From NCBI GenBank assembly GCA_018241025.1, contig JAFEEQ010000002.1, forward strand, positions 1 through 64,000: DNA of 64,000 nt. Direction: 5' to 3'. Source of the DNA: Pseudomonadota bacterium. GTDB lineage: Bacteria > Pseudomonadota > Alphaproteobacteria > Micropepsales > Micropepsaceae. Positions 7,936-16,743 of the stretch are shown here, piece by piece. The notes beneath the pieces were generated by a model. That model saw only the letters and a list, made by a program, of their open reading frames with translations, did not search any database and had not been told where the DNA came from. Position 1 is the stretch's first letter; every line of letters begins with the position of its first letter. The position numbers were made by a program, and so were the translations under genes.

Positions 7936-8712
7936 ATGAAATTCACACGTATCGCGGCATTGTCCGCCGTTTTGGCCGCCGGCATTTCGATGCCGGCCTT
8001 CGCCGCCTGGGATCAGGTCGGCACCGTCGATGTCGGCTACCGTGCCGACCGCGACGTCCGACATTTCGATTTCGGCGGACCGATCGAAAAGCTGCGCCTG
8101 CAGGCCGAACGCAGCGATATCTATTGTCAGAGCGTCCGCGCGACCTTCGGCAATGGCCGCACGCGCGAAATCTTCTCGGGCCGTCTGAGAGAAGGCCGCG
8201 CGAAGACCGTCGATCTTCCCGGCAATGAGCGCAATGTGAAGCGGCTCGACTTCCGCTGCGACGCTAGCGATCGACACGGCGGGCGTATTCGCGTCATCGC
8301 CGATGTCGGCCGCTATCGCGGCGACTGGATGCACGGCCCGAACTGGGGCGCGACCTGGGCCCATGTGTTCAACTGGGGCAGCAATGTCGTCAACGACTGG
8401 CAGTATCTCGGCAAGGCGAGCTTCGAGGGCCGCAACGACAGCGAGAGCACCTTCGCCGGTTGGCGCGGACGCGGCAGCGACGCGATCGCGCTCAAGCCGA
8501 TCGACGCCAGCGCGCGCTGCAGCCGCATCACCGCGACCTTCGCCAACGGCCGCAGCCGCCAGCTCAACCTGCACAATGGCGATTACCTGCGCCAGGGCGA
8601 GTACAGTGCCGTCGACCTTCCGGGCGACAAGCGCAACCTCACCAGCCTGATCATGAAGTGCCGTGCGACCGACGCACGCCGCGTCACGATCCAGATCTAT
8701 ACCAGCAAATAA
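7936..8712 (+). CDS. Exported protein with internally duplicated domain, function unknown
   Basis: A 258-residue protein with a signal peptide (cleavage near MPAFAA-W). Two related segments follow, at about residues 45-125 and 165-258. Each contains a variant of [T]ATFxNGRxR, a run ending in VDLPGxxRN, and a hydrophobic strand closing in a cysteine (LDFRC and LIMKC). A second cysteine precedes each (YCQS and RCSR), so each copy probably has one disulfide. The two copies are joined by a tryptophan-rich linker (WMHGPNWGATWAHVF). This resembles DUF2541-type periplasmic proteins, but I am not certain. It is followed by a strong terminator and appears to be a single-gene transcript. Confidence 0.75.
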   Translation: MKFTRIAALSAVLAAGISMPAFAAWDQVGTVDVGYRADRDVRHFDFGGPIEKLRLQAERSDIYCQSVRATFGNGRTREIFSGRLREGRAKTVDLPGNERNVKRLDFRCDASDRHGGRIRVIADVGRYRGDWMHGPNWGATWAHVFNWGSNVVNDWQYLGKASFEGRNDSESTFAGWRGRGSDAIALKPIDASARCSRITATFANGRSRQLNLHNGDYLRQGEYSAVDLPGDKRNLTSLIMKCRATDARRVTIQIYTSK

Positions 8713-8720
8713 AGTCGGGC

Positions 8721-8748
8721 AGCGGAGCCGGTTCACGCCGGCTCCGCT
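8721..8748. terminator. Strong hairpin between convergent genes
   Basis: AGCGGAGCCGG pairs perfectly over 11 bases with CCGGCTCCGCT around a 6-base loop. It lies between two convergent genes and has no long T-run, so it may act in both directions or protect 3' ends. Confidence 0.75.
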
Positions 8749-8755
8749 CTGACGG

Positions 8756-9247
8756 CTAGCTGGCGGCAGCCATCGTGTCGGTGACGTCCTCGACGCTGTG
8801 GATGATCCACTTCACATAGCCGTCATCGCCCAGGACCGGCACGTTCAACGGGCTCCAGTAACGCGCACCGCCTTCGGCGCCGCGTCCGATATCGTATCTC
8901 TGAACGTCCATGCGATCGGCCGCGCGCGTCTTGAGCACGCGCAGCAGGGACTCGCGCAGGCTCGTCACGCAATCGTCCGACGCACTCGCGGAATTGTCCG
9001 CGAGAACTTCGAACAGCGGATGGCCGACGATCGCGTCGCGCGTGAAACGCGTGGCCGCGCAATACGCATCGTTGACCGCCGCGATGTCGAAATGCGTATC
9101 GATTACGAGATAGAGTCCGGGCGCCTTTTCGAACACCGCGGCGAAATCCACGGAATCATCCTTAGACGGATTATCTGATGGCGAAGCGCTCATTCGGCCG
9201 GTGCGGTGCGATACGCATCCAGAACTATTGGCGATGAATCCGCGCAT
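8756..9247 (-). CDS. PAS-domain protein
   Basis: A 163-residue protein. After about 35 polar residues comes a PAS fold: FAAVFEKAPGLYLVIDTHFDIAAVNDAYC split by strands, then helix TRDAIVGHPLFEVL and the final strands YWSPLNVPVLGDDG and KWIIHSVEDVTD. The VEDVT ending is the usual junction to a kinase or cyclase, but the protein stops there, so it is a stand-alone sensor. The same N-terminal PAS type precedes histidine kinases in many alphaproteobacteria. Ligand unknown. Start at ATG 9247 follows a GAGGGGGG ribosome-like stretch; a later ATG at 9193 is possible. Confidence 0.75.
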   Translation of the reverse strand: MRGFIANSSGCVSHRTGRMSASPSDNPSKDDSVDFAAVFEKAPGLYLVIDTHFDIAAVNDAYCAATRFTRDAIVGHPLFEVLADNSASASDDCVTSLRESLLRVLKTRAADRMDVQRYDIGRGAEGGARYWSPLNVPVLGDDGYVKWIIHSVEDVTDTMAAAS

Positions 9248-9259
9248 CAAGACCGAAGA

Positions 9260-9278
9260 CCCCCCTCATATTGGGGGG
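9260..9278. repeat. C6/G6 hairpin upstream of the PAS gene
   Basis: CCCCCC and GGGGGG arms flank a 7-base loop (TCATATT). On the minus strand it sits 13 bases before the PAS gene start, and its G-rich arm could also serve as the ribosome site, so folding could mask translation. It is short and may be chance. Confidence 0.4.
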
Positions 9279-9371
9279 ACCAATGCAGAAAGTCCGATGG
9301 TTTTCTACCGCTAGTGGAAATTGGCGCAGGCGTTGTTTGATTGCGTGCAGAAGTTTCCGCACATCGCCGTC

Positions 9372-9863
9372 TCAGCGCCAGTGATCGACTTCGATCCACC
9401 AGTCGCCGTCGAGCTTCTTTTCGTAGGACGCGTTGCGCACGCGCTTGCGCATATAGACGTTGAGGTCCTTCGCATCGGGCTCCTTGAGCTCGATGATCCG
9501 GTACATCGGCGGGCCATAGCGGAATTTCTTGAACGCCGGCTCGCGGCCCGGCCCCGACGACCACATTTCGATCCAGAGCTGGCAGCCGCGCATGTAGCGC
9601 ACGCCGATCGCGCCAAGCGCCGCAAGCTCGTCGCGAATGCGCTTCTCGTCCGCCGGCCGCATCTGCGGCTGGGCCCAGGAAGGATCGCGCATCACGGTCT
9701 GGTCGTATTTCAGGCGGCAGAGATCGGTGCGCAAGGTTTCGAAAGCAGCGCGATTGGAGAAGAAAGCCTCCGACATCTCCTTGTCCGTCGGCGGGGTCTT
9801 CGCGCAGGCGCCGAGCAGAAAGGCGGCGACGATCGCGACTACGGCAAAATCGGCTCTCATCAT
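9372..9863 (-). CDS. Lipoprotein of unknown function
   Basis: A 163-residue protein with a lipoprotein signal: MMRADFAVVAIVAAFLLGAC, lipobox LLGAC. The mature part is mixed alpha/beta with two further cysteines (DLCRLKY and RGCQLW) and ends in WWIEVDHW. No family recognised. It begins inside the upstream membrane gene (ATGATGA overlap with its stop at 9860-9862), so the two are translated together. Confidence 0.75.
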   Translation of the reverse strand: MMRADFAVVAIVAAFLLGACAKTPPTDKEMSEAFFSNRAAFETLRTDLCRLKYDQTVMRDPSWAQPQMRPADEKRIRDELAALGAIGVRYMRGCQLWIEMWSSGPGREPAFKKFRYGPPMYRIIELKEPDAKDLNVYMRKRVRNASYEKKLDGDWWIEVDHWR

Positions 9864-10507
9864 CTCTCCCGGTCCGCCACCGCGGCGACAACCACACATG
9901 CGAACAGCACGAGGAGGGAGCCAAAGGCAAGCGTCATGGTGCTGGCTGGCGGCACGGTGTTATGGGCGCCGTAAACGCCAAGCAGGGCGGCCACGAGCAT
10001 CATCGCCGCGATGACGAGACGCCGGCCGGTGGGCGCGCGGCTGCGCCGTAGATATAGCGCGAGACCCAATCCGCCGAGTACCAGGTCGACGACAAGGGCC
10101 GCCGTCGGACCGATATCGAGCCCGACCGACGGCGCGCCCGGTCCCCAAATCGTCAGCTCCGCGGAATGGGTGAGGAAGTCGATCGCCCAGTGCGACAGCA
10201 CCGTCGCCGCAATGACCGCCGTGGCGGCCGAGACATAGCGCCCTTCGCCGCCGGACCAGGCCCAGACGAAGGCCGCGCCGGCAGACAGGAACAGCGCGCC
10301 AAGGAGGCTGTGCGTCCACGGAAAGTCGAAGGCCAGCATATGCCGGGCGGCGAAGTCGCCGGGCACGCTCGCGTCTTCGATATGCAGGACGACGAAGAGC
10401 CAGAACACGATGTCCAGCAGCAGGGCAGCGGTCACCAGCGTGCCGAGACCGACGCGCGGCGCGAACGCCTTCGCGATCAGTCCGGCCCCCAGATACCCTA
10501 CCAGCAT
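9860..10507 (-). CDS. Multi-pass membrane protein, YdjM-like metal-dependent hydrolase type
   Basis: A 215-residue protein with about five to six hydrophobic segments. It contains FPWTHSLLGALF and SHWAIDFLTH; histidine-aspartate motifs of this kind within membrane helices occur in the YdjM/membrane-bound metal-dependent hydrolase family. The substrate is unknown for the family. It overlaps the following lipoprotein gene by 4 bases. Start at 10507 is the first ATG of the hydrophobic N-terminus. Confidence 0.7.
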   Translation of the reverse strand: MLVGYLGAGLIAKAFAPRVGLGTLVTAALLLDIVFWLFVVLHIEDASVPGDFAARHMLAFDFPWTHSLLGALFLSAGAAFVWAWSGGEGRYVSAATAVIAATVLSHWAIDFLTHSAELTIWGPGAPSVGLDIGPTAALVVDLVLGGLGLALYLRRSRAPTGRRLVIAAMMLVAALLGVYGAHNTVPPASTMTLAFGSLLVLFACVVVAAVADRER

Positions 10508-10633
10508 GCCCCAAACCTCGTGCGCGGCGTCAGCTTACATGAACGCGCGCAAAAGCGACCCTTTGGAGGCAGGGGCCGGTCGCGGATGCCGGAAACCGGA
10601 AAGCCGGTCCCCGAATCCGCGCCGTTTCACGGT

Positions 10634-10966
10634 TCAACCGTGCGTGATCTTTTCCGGCGTGAACCGGCCGAGCTGGCAGATCTCGTTCGTGCTCAGCACG
10701 CGGATCGTCTGCTGTCCGCCGCAGACCTCGTCATACGACGTGGAATACTGGAACCCGTTGAACCGCAGACCCAGGCACGGCGTGCGCAGATCGCTGCGAT
10801 AGACCTTTCCGTCCTTCATGCGGAACAGGATGGTCTTCGGATTGACCACGGTCGTGCGGTCGATCTGGGTCAGCTTCAGGCAGATCGGCGCCTCGGCGAG
10901 CGCCGGCTGGATGGCTGCGCCGCCGAACGAGAGCAACGCGGCAAGAACTGCAATCTTCTTCATCAT
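10634..10966 (-). CDS. DUF6491-like exported protein
   Basis: A 110-residue protein with a signal peptide (MMKKIAVLAALLSFGGAA to ALAEA). The mature part follows the pattern of DUF6491: CLKLTQIDRTTVVNPKTILF, then KVYRSDLRTPCLGL with a paired cysteine and further cysteines near the end. The family is periplasmic and uncharacterised. A clear ribosome site (GGAGG) precedes the ATG at 10966, and translation reading further upstream is not supported. Confidence 0.75.
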   Translation of the reverse strand: MMKKIAVLAALLSFGGAAIQPALAEAPICLKLTQIDRTTVVNPKTILFRMKDGKVYRSDLRTPCLGLRFNGFQYSTSYDEVCGGQQTIRVLSTNEICQLGRFTPEKITHG

Positions 10967-11109
10967 GATAGCCTCCACGGTTGCGCCCCCATCTGCATTT
11001 TCGCCGATTTGCCGGCGGGCGCATAGCCGGAATTCAGGCGATTTCCTTGACTTACGGCGGAAATTCGACACATGGTCCCGCCCCCTCTCTTCCGTATGGA
11101 GACTGGACC

Positions 11110-13086
11110 ATGTCCACTGCCGGAAACATTCACGTCACTCTGCCAGACGGCAAAGTTCTCGACCTTAAAAACGGTGTAACGGGCGCGGAAATCGCCGCCT
11201 CGATCGGACCGGGCCTCGCCAAGGCCGCCCTCATCCTCGAAGTCGACGGCAAGCAGTGGGACCTCTTCCGGCCCATCGAGCACGACGCGAAGATCCGCAT
11301 CATCACCAAGAAGGACCCGGAGGCGCTGGAGCTGATCCGGCACGACGCCGCGCATGTCCTCGCCATGGCGGTGCAGGAGCTCTATCCCGGCACCCAGGTG
11401 ACCATCGGCCCGGCGATCGACGACGGCTTCTACTACGACTTTGCGCGCGACACCCCGTTCACCCCGGACGATCTGCCGAAGATCGAAGACAAGATGCGGG
11501 AGATCATCAAGCGCGACCTGCCGACCCGCCGCGAGGTCTGGCAGCGCGACAAGGCGATCGCGCATTTCAAGGGCATGGGCGAGACCTACAAGGCCGAGCT
11601 GATCGAAAGCATCCCGGCCGGCGAAGACGTCTCGATCTACTGGCATGGCGATTGGCACGACCTCTGCCGCGGGCCGCATTTCGAGACCACCGGCAAGATC
11701 GGCGATGCCTTCAAGCTGACCAAGATCGCCGGTGCCTACTGGCGCGGCGACGCGAAGAACGCGCAGCTCCAGCGCATCTACGGCACCGCCTGGCGCGACA
11801 AGAAAGAGCTCGACGCCCATCTCGAGCGCCTCGCCGAGCAGGAGAAGCGCGACCATCGCCGCATCGGCCGCGATCTGCAGCTCTTCACCTTCACCCCGGA
11901 AGTGGGTGCAGGCCTGCCCTTGTGGATGCCGAACGGCATGGTGATCCGTCAGGAACTCGAATTCCTCGCGACCCAGGAAGAGCGCCGCGACGGCTATCAG
12001 CGCGTCGCCACGCCTGAGATCACCAAGGAGAACCTCTACATCCGCTCCAAGCACCTGGAGTACTACAAGGAGGACATGTACTCGGCGATCGATATCGAGG
12101 GCGAGAATTACTACCTCAAGCCGATGAACTGCCCGCATCACCACATGATCTATCTCGCGACCCGGCATTCCTATCGCGAGCTGCCGGTGCGGCTGGCCGA
12201 GTATGGACACTGCTATCGCTACGAAGCGTCGGGCGGTCTCTCGGGCCTGATGCGCGTGCGCGGCTTCGTGCAGAACGACGCGCATATCTATTGCCGCGAG
12301 GACCAGGCCAAGGACGAGTTCCTGAAGGTCATGCGCCTGCATGCCCGCTACTACGACCTGATGGGCATCAAGGACTACTACATGCGGTTCTCGCTGCCGG
12401 ATCTCACCAAGCAGCACAACTTCGTCAACGAGCCCGAGAAGTGGAAGAAGGCGGGGGAGATCATCCGTACCGCGATGCAGGAGTCGGGCTATCCCTATGT
12501 CGAGGCCGAGGGCGAAGCCGCGTTCTACGGCCCCAAGGTCGACTTCATGATCAAGTCGGTGATCGGCACCGAGTATGCGATCTCGACCAACCAGCTCGAC
12601 TTCGTCGCGACCAACACCTTCGGTCTGACCTATATCGGCGAGGACGGGCAGGAGCATCCGGTCTACGTCATCCATCGCGCCCCGCTCGGCAGCCACGAAC
12701 GCTTCACCGCCTTCCTGATCGAGCACTACGCCGGCAACTTCCCGACCTGGCTGGCGCCGGTCCAGGCCCGTGTGATCCCGATCAGCGAGAAGGCCTTCGA
12801 CTACGCTCACAAGGTCAAGGACCAGATCTTCCAGGAGCCCGTGGTCAACGGAACCACCGGGCTGCGCGTCGACATCGACCTGTCGAACGAGCGCATGCAG
12901 AAGAAGATCCGCGACGCCCAGCTCGAGAAGATCCCCTACATGCTGGTGGTCGGCGAACGCGAAGCCGCCGAGGGCAAAGTCGCGGTGCGGCTGCGCTCGG
13001 GCAAGGATCTGGGGGCGATGCCGCTGGAAAATGTGATCGCCCGGATCAAGAAAGAGGCGGAATCCCGGGTGGATGTGGCCGAATAG
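11110..13086 (+). CDS. thrS: Threonine--tRNA ligase
   Basis: A 658-residue protein of normal length. Domains in order: TGS (1-65); editing domain with HDAAH at 78-82; class II catalytic core; anticodon-binding domain from about 555. The zinc ligands of the catalytic core are in place: Cys341 in PMNCPHH, His392 in QNDAHIY and His522 in VIHRAPLGS. It charges tRNA-Thr in the cytoplasm and edits mischarged serine. The start at 11110 follows GGAGACTGGACC; frame extension upstream is antisense to the DUF6491 gene. It is followed by infC, the usual bacterial order, with a hairpin in between. Confidence 0.98.
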   Translation: MSTAGNIHVTLPDGKVLDLKNGVTGAEIAASIGPGLAKAALILEVDGKQWDLFRPIEHDAKIRIITKKDPEALELIRHDAAHVLAMAVQELYPGTQVTIGPAIDDGFYYDFARDTPFTPDDLPKIEDKMREIIKRDLPTRREVWQRDKAIAHFKGMGETYKAELIESIPAGEDVSIYWHGDWHDLCRGPHFETTGKIGDAFKLTKIAGAYWRGDAKNAQLQRIYGTAWRDKKELDAHLERLAEQEKRDHRRIGRDLQLFTFTPEVGAGLPLWMPNGMVIRQELEFLATQEERRDGYQRVATPEITKENLYIRSKHLEYYKEDMYSAIDIEGENYYLKPMNCPHHHMIYLATRHSYRELPVRLAEYGHCYRYEASGGLSGLMRVRGFVQNDAHIYCREDQAKDEFLKVMRLHARYYDLMGIKDYYMRFSLPDLTKQHNFVNEPEKWKKAGEIIRTAMQESGYPYVEAEGEAAFYGPKVDFMIKSVIGTEYAISTNQLDFVATNTFGLTYIGEDGQEHPVYVIHRAPLGSHERFTAFLIEHYAGNFPTWLAPVQARVIPISEKAFDYAHKVKDQIFQEPVVNGTTGLRVDIDLSNERMQKKIRDAQLEKIPYMLVVGEREAAEGKVAVRLRSGKDLGAMPLENVIARIKKEAESRVDVAE

Positions 13087-13185
13087 CCCCTTGCGGAAAC
13101 GGATTTCGCTCCTATTCTAGCTTGGTCAATCGCCGCCCGAGCGGCGCCTTGAGGATTTGCACCCACGCCCATGAACCGAAACATG

Positions 13186-13218
13186 TTTCGCGAGGCTAAG
13201 GTGACACTCCTCGCGAAA
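13186..13218 (+). promoter_or_regulatory. 10-bp stem-loop in the infC leader
   Basis: TTTCGCGAGG (13186-13195) and CCTCGCGAAA (13209-13218) form a perfect 10-base stem with a 13-base loop, 35 bases before the infC start. No T-run follows, so a simple terminator is unlikely; it may be a control or processing structure of the thrS-infC transcript. A smaller hairpin (CGCCGC-4-GCGGCG, 13131-13146) lies upstream of it. Confidence 0.65.
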
Positions 13219-13253
13219 GGCGTTTGCGCGCGGGCTCAACACAGGAGAGCACC

Positions 13254-13799
13254 ATAGTCCCCAGACGTTTTCAGCAACCCGACCGGGCGCCGGCCAAGGA
13301 CGGCCCGCGGGTCAACGAGGATATCTTTTCCCGTACCATCCTTCTGATCGGCGACGACGGCCACAAGTATGGCGAGATCGGCCTCGATGAAGGCCGCGCC
13401 ATCGCGGAAGAAAAAGGCTTCGACCTTGTCGAGGTTTCGCCCGAAGCGAAGCCGCCGGTCGTCAAGCTGATGGACTACGGCAAGTACAAATACGAACAGC
13501 AGAAGAAAGCCAACGAGGCGCGCAAGAAGCAGAAGGTCATCGAGATCAAGGAGATCAAGATGCGCCCGACGATCGACGACCACGACTACGACACCAAGAT
13601 GAAGCAGATGAAGCGCTTCTTCGACGAAGGCGACAAGGTCAAGGTCACGCTGCGCTTCCGCGGCCGCGAGATGGCGCACCAGAATCTCGGCATGGATCTG
13701 CTGAACCGCGTGCACAAGGACGTCGAGCCCATCGCCAAGATGGAGCAGTGGCCGAAGATGGAAGGCCGCCAGATGATGATGGTGTTGGCGCCGCGCTAG
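13254..13799 (+). CDS. infC: Translation initiation factor IF-3, probably starting at ATA
   Basis: A 181-residue protein with the two IF-3 domains: N-terminal [18 protein letters not shown] and [20 protein letters not shown], the lysine-rich linker, and C-terminal [19 protein letters not shown]. It binds the 30S subunit and checks the initiator tRNA-start codon pair. No ATG or GTG fits the N-terminus; a ribosome site CAGGAGAG stands 4-5 bases before ATA at 13254, giving [13 protein letters not shown], which fits family N-termini. Rare start codons in infC permit autoregulation because IF-3 rejects them. A TTG at 13224 lacks a ribosome site. It ends in a strong terminator. Confidence 0.92.
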   Translation: MVPRRFQQPDRAPAKDGPRVNEDIFSRTILLIGDDGHKYGEIGLDEGRAIAEEKGFDLVEVSPEAKPPVVKLMDYGKYKYEQQKKANEARKKQKVIEIKEIKMRPTIDDHDYDTKMKQMKRFFDEGDKVKVTLRFRGREMAHQNLGMDLLNRVHKDVEPIAKMEQWPKMEGRQMMMVLAPR

Positions 13800-13823
13800 G
13801 CGCCGACGCACCGAACAAACGAA

Positions 13824-13855
13824 AACGCCGGCAGCCCGCGCTGCCGGCGTTTTTC
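13824..13855 (+). terminator. Rho-independent terminator after infC
   Basis: AACGCCGGCAG and CTGCCGGCGTT pair over 11 bases around a 6-base loop and are followed by TTTTC. It ends the thrS-infC transcript and lies in the gap before a convergent gene. Confidence 0.9.
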
Positions 13856-13868
13856 GTTCGCCGCGATG

Positions 13869-14462
13869 CTATTCGACCGAGCGGTAGGTCGCCGATTCCG
13901 CCGGCATCGCAGTGCGCGCCGGCGTCTGTGCCGCAACCCGCGCCACGACCGAGGCCGGCATGCCGATCATCGTCTTGTAGGCGACCCGGCCGTTGCGCAC
14001 GATGATCATCACTTCCGCGCCGTTGTCGGCCGCATTCGCGGCGCCGAGGCCGAGCGAGGCGAGAACACCGTGACGGCGGGTGGCCTGGTCGGCCGGCTGG
14101 AACACGAAGCCGGTGCAGCGGTCGCGGCTCTCGATGCAGTCCTGGAGCGCGCCGTCGAGCAGGTCGAACTTGCGCGAGTCGCCATTCGTGTAGCGCTCGA
14201 TCAGCCCGAGATAGGAGAGGACGTGGACATTGCCGGTGGTGGTATCGAAACCGAGCGTGCCGAGCTGCGAGGCGCGGGTTTCGCCGGGATGCACGCGGAG
14301 ATAGGCGGAGGCGAGGTCGTCGAGTGTCTTGAGCGGGCTGGAAACGTCGCCGCGCTGCGGCAGGAGCGACAGGGCGCCGAACCCGACAAGAGCCAGCGCA
14401 ACCACGGTAATTGCTATCGACGTCGCATAGCGGAACGAGCCGCGATGCTGCCCCTCACTCAT
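13869..14462 (-). CDS. Single-pass membrane protein, function unknown
   Basis: A 197-residue protein. A short cytoplasmic N-terminus is followed by one membrane helix at about 15-36 (TSIAITVVALALVGFGAL), then a soluble part of about 160 residues, presumably periplasmic, with two close cysteines (QDCIESRDRCTGFVF) likely to form a disulfide. No family recognised. It stands alone between the infC terminator and the dehydratase gene, on the same strand as the latter. Confidence 0.65.
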   Translation of the reverse strand: MSEGQHRGSFRYATSIAITVVALALVGFGALSLLPQRGDVSSPLKTLDDLASAYLRVHPGETRASQLGTLGFDTTTGNVHVLSYLGLIERYTNGDSRKFDLLDGALQDCIESRDRCTGFVFQPADQATRRHGVLASLGLGAANAADNGAEVMIIVRNGRVAYKTMIGMPASVVARVAAQTPARTAMPAESATYRSVE

Positions 14463-14559
14463 GTGAACCCCAACGCCAACGTCTTATAGTTGCCCCAATC
14501 CTAATCCTGTTTTTGACGACAAAGGAAGTGCTTGGAAAAGAAATGGTAACCGGCCCGCG

Positions 14560-15546
14560 TTACGGATCGGTGACCGCGGCGCAGCAGGCTGCAACCATGG
14601 CGATATCGGCATTGCCACCGGTAAGCACGATTGCCAGCGTCTTGCCTGCCGCTTCGATATGGCCCGCGAGCACCGCCGCGAGCGCCGCGGCCCCACCCGG
14701 CTCCACCACAAGTTTCAGGCGCTGGAAGGCAAAACTGACGGCGCGCTGAAGCTCTGAATCCGTGACCGTCGCCACGCCCGCGAGCCTGTCATGAGCAATT
14801 GCAAACGGAATCCGCCCCGGCATGGGCGCCATCAGGGCATCGGCGATGGACAGGGTTCCACCCGGAGCCGCGACCCGCTCCCCGGCCGCCAGCGACCGGC
14901 GCATGCCGTCGAACTCTTCGGGCTCGGCGCCAAAAACCCGTGTCTGCGGGCTCGCCCCCGACAGCCCGAGCGCGACGCCGGTCACTATGCCCCCGCCGCT
15001 CACCGGAGCGACGGCAAGATCGAGGTTCGCACCCAGGGCCCTCGCATCGGCCGCGATCTCGAGTGCCATCGTCCCCTGCCCCGCCACGACCATCGCATTG
15101 TCGAAGGGCTCGATCAGCGTCGCCCCGGTGCGGCCGACGATCTCGCGCGCGATGGCTTCACGGTCGTCGGTCACCCGGTCGTAGAACACGACCTCGGCAC
15201 CCAGCCGGCGGGTGCCCGCGATCTTCGTCGCCGGGGCATCCTTTGGCATCACGATCGTCGCCGGCATGCCGAGAAGTCCGGCTGCCGCCGCCACGCCCTG
15301 CGCATGATTTCCCGAAGAGAACGCGACCACGCCGGCAGAGCGGCGCGCCTGCGGTATCTGCAGCGCGGTATTCAGCGCTCCGCGGAACTTGAAGGACCCG
15401 GTGCGTTGAAACATCTCCGGCTTCAGAAAGACGCGCGCGCCGAGACGGTCGTTGAGCTCCGGATATTCCAGTAGCGGCGTGCGCACCGCATAGGGCGCGA
15501 TCCGCGCGGCCGCGGCTTCGACATCGGCAAAGGTCGGGACGTACAT
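14560..15546 (-). CDS. Threonine/serine dehydratase-like PLP enzyme
   Basis: A 328-residue protein of the fold-type II PLP family. The lysine that carries PLP is in TGSFKFRGALN, the phosphate-binding loop is VSGGGIVTGVAL, and the asparagine of SSGNHAQG contacts the cofactor. Such enzymes deaminate threonine or serine to the 2-oxo acid and ammonia. The absence of a C-terminal regulatory ACT domain and the length of about 330 residues point to a catabolic or racemase-type member, not biosynthetic IlvA. The start at 15546 has GATGAGG upstream; the reading frame continues far upstream only as antisense of corA. Confidence 0.9.
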   Translation of the reverse strand: MYVPTFADVEAAAARIAPYAVRTPLLEYPELNDRLGARVFLKPEMFQRTGSFKFRGALNTALQIPQARRSAGVVAFSSGNHAQGVAAAAGLLGMPATIVMPKDAPATKIAGTRRLGAEVVFYDRVTDDREAIAREIVGRTGATLIEPFDNAMVVAGQGTMALEIAADARALGANLDLAVAPVSGGGIVTGVALGLSGASPQTRVFGAEPEEFDGMRRSLAAGERVAAPGGTLSIADALMAPMPGRIPFAIAHDRLAGVATVTDSELQRAVSFAFQRLKLVVEPGGAAALAAVLAGHIEAAGKTLAIVLTGGNADIAMVAACCAAVTDP

Positions 15547-15759
15547 GCGGGGCCTCATCGGATGCGCCACCATACGCATTTCGGGGGCATGCATGACGGC
15601 TTTCGCAATGTGGTGCCGGAATGGCAGCCCGGCGCAATTGCCGCATCGCGGCGCTTTTGGGGTTGGCAGGCTTTGCGACCCGGGACTATGGTCGCGCCGC
15701 GTCCGTGCGGGGGATCCCGGGCGCGCGCCGAAATTCAAATACGTCACGCGAGACTTCGC

Positions 15760-16734
15760 ATGCTGAAGATCTATCAGCAGCAGAACGGCGGTCTGAGAGG
15801 CACCGATCTCTCGGAGGCCGATCCGATTCCGGCCGATGCGGTTTGGCTCGACCTCGTCAGCCCGACCAATGAAGAGCGCCGGAAGGTCAACGCCATGCTC
15901 GGCATGGAGCTGCCGACGCGCGCCGACATGGAAGAGATCGAGGTCTCGAGCCGGCTCTACCAGGAAGACGGGGGCATCTTCCTCACCGCCCTGATCCTCT
16001 CGAACATGGAGACCGACAAGCCGGTCGCCGACGTGATCAGCTTCGTGCTCACCCAGGACAAGCTCGTCACCGTCCGCTACATCGATCCGCAGCCCTTTAA
16101 GACCTTCATCGCGCGCTGCGAACGCGGAACCGCCATGCCGCAGCGGGCCGAAATGGTTCTGATGAGCATGCTGGACGTGATCATCGACCGCATGGCCGAC
16201 GTGCTGGAGCGCGCCGGTGCGGAGATCGAGGCGCTCTCGCGCGAGGTCTTCCAGCCGCCGGAAGGCACGGTTCTGCAGTCGCGCGACTTCCAGGCGATTT
16301 TGCGCAGCCTCGGCCGCAAGCACGATTTGACCGGCAAGATGCGCGAAAGCCTGCTCAGCATCAGCCGCGTCCTGTCCTTCCTGACCCCGGCGATGGAAGG
16401 CAAGCCGAACAAGGACGTCCGCACCCACATCAAGACCCTGAGCCGGGACGTCCAGTCGCTCCAGGACCACACCAGCTTCCTCGGCAGCAAGCTCAACTAC
16501 CTGCTCGATGCGACCCTTGGCCTGATCAACATCGACCAGAACAACATCATCAAGATCATGTCGGTCGCGGCCATCGTGTTCCTGCCGCCGACCCTCTTCG
16601 CCTCGATCTGGGGCATGAATTTCGCGAACATGCCCGACCTGCACTCCCCGGTCGGCTATCCCATCGCGCTCATCATCATCGTCATATCCGGCATTCTGCC
16701 TTACGTCTGGTTCAAGCGCCGCGGCTGGCTGTAG
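15760..16734 (+). CDS. corA: CorA-family magnesium transporter
   Basis: A 324-residue inner-membrane protein. A long cytoplasmic N-terminal domain is followed by two membrane helices at the C-terminus; the signature SIWGMNFANMP (GMN at the end of TM1) is present, as is the long pore helix region with KLNYLLDATLGLINIDQNN. CorA pentamers import Mg2+, and also Co2+ or Ni2+. It ends 9 bases before the next transporter gene on the same strand, so both may share a transcript. Confidence 0.93.
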   Translation: MLKIYQQQNGGLRGTDLSEADPIPADAVWLDLVSPTNEERRKVNAMLGMELPTRADMEEIEVSSRLYQEDGGIFLTALILSNMETDKPVADVISFVLTQDKLVTVRYIDPQPFKTFIARCERGTAMPQRAEMVLMSMLDVIIDRMADVLERAGAEIEALSREVFQPPEGTVLQSRDFQAILRSLGRKHDLTGKMRESLLSISRVLSFLTPAMEGKPNKDVRTHIKTLSRDVQSLQDHTSFLGSKLNYLLDATLGLINIDQNNIIKIMSVAAIVFLPPTLFASIWGMNFANMPDLHSPVGYPIALIIIVISGILPYVWFKRRGWL

Positions 16735-16743
16735 TCTCGCCGC

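Noticed and set aside
9260..9278. C6/G6 hairpin as terminator
   Set aside because: It is only 6 bp, not followed by Ts in either direction, and lies upstream of a gene start.
10963..12810. A 615-codon open frame on the minus strand
   Set aside because: It lies antisense to thrS, whose motifs and length are perfect; the frame exists because GC-rich codons leave few stops in the other frames.
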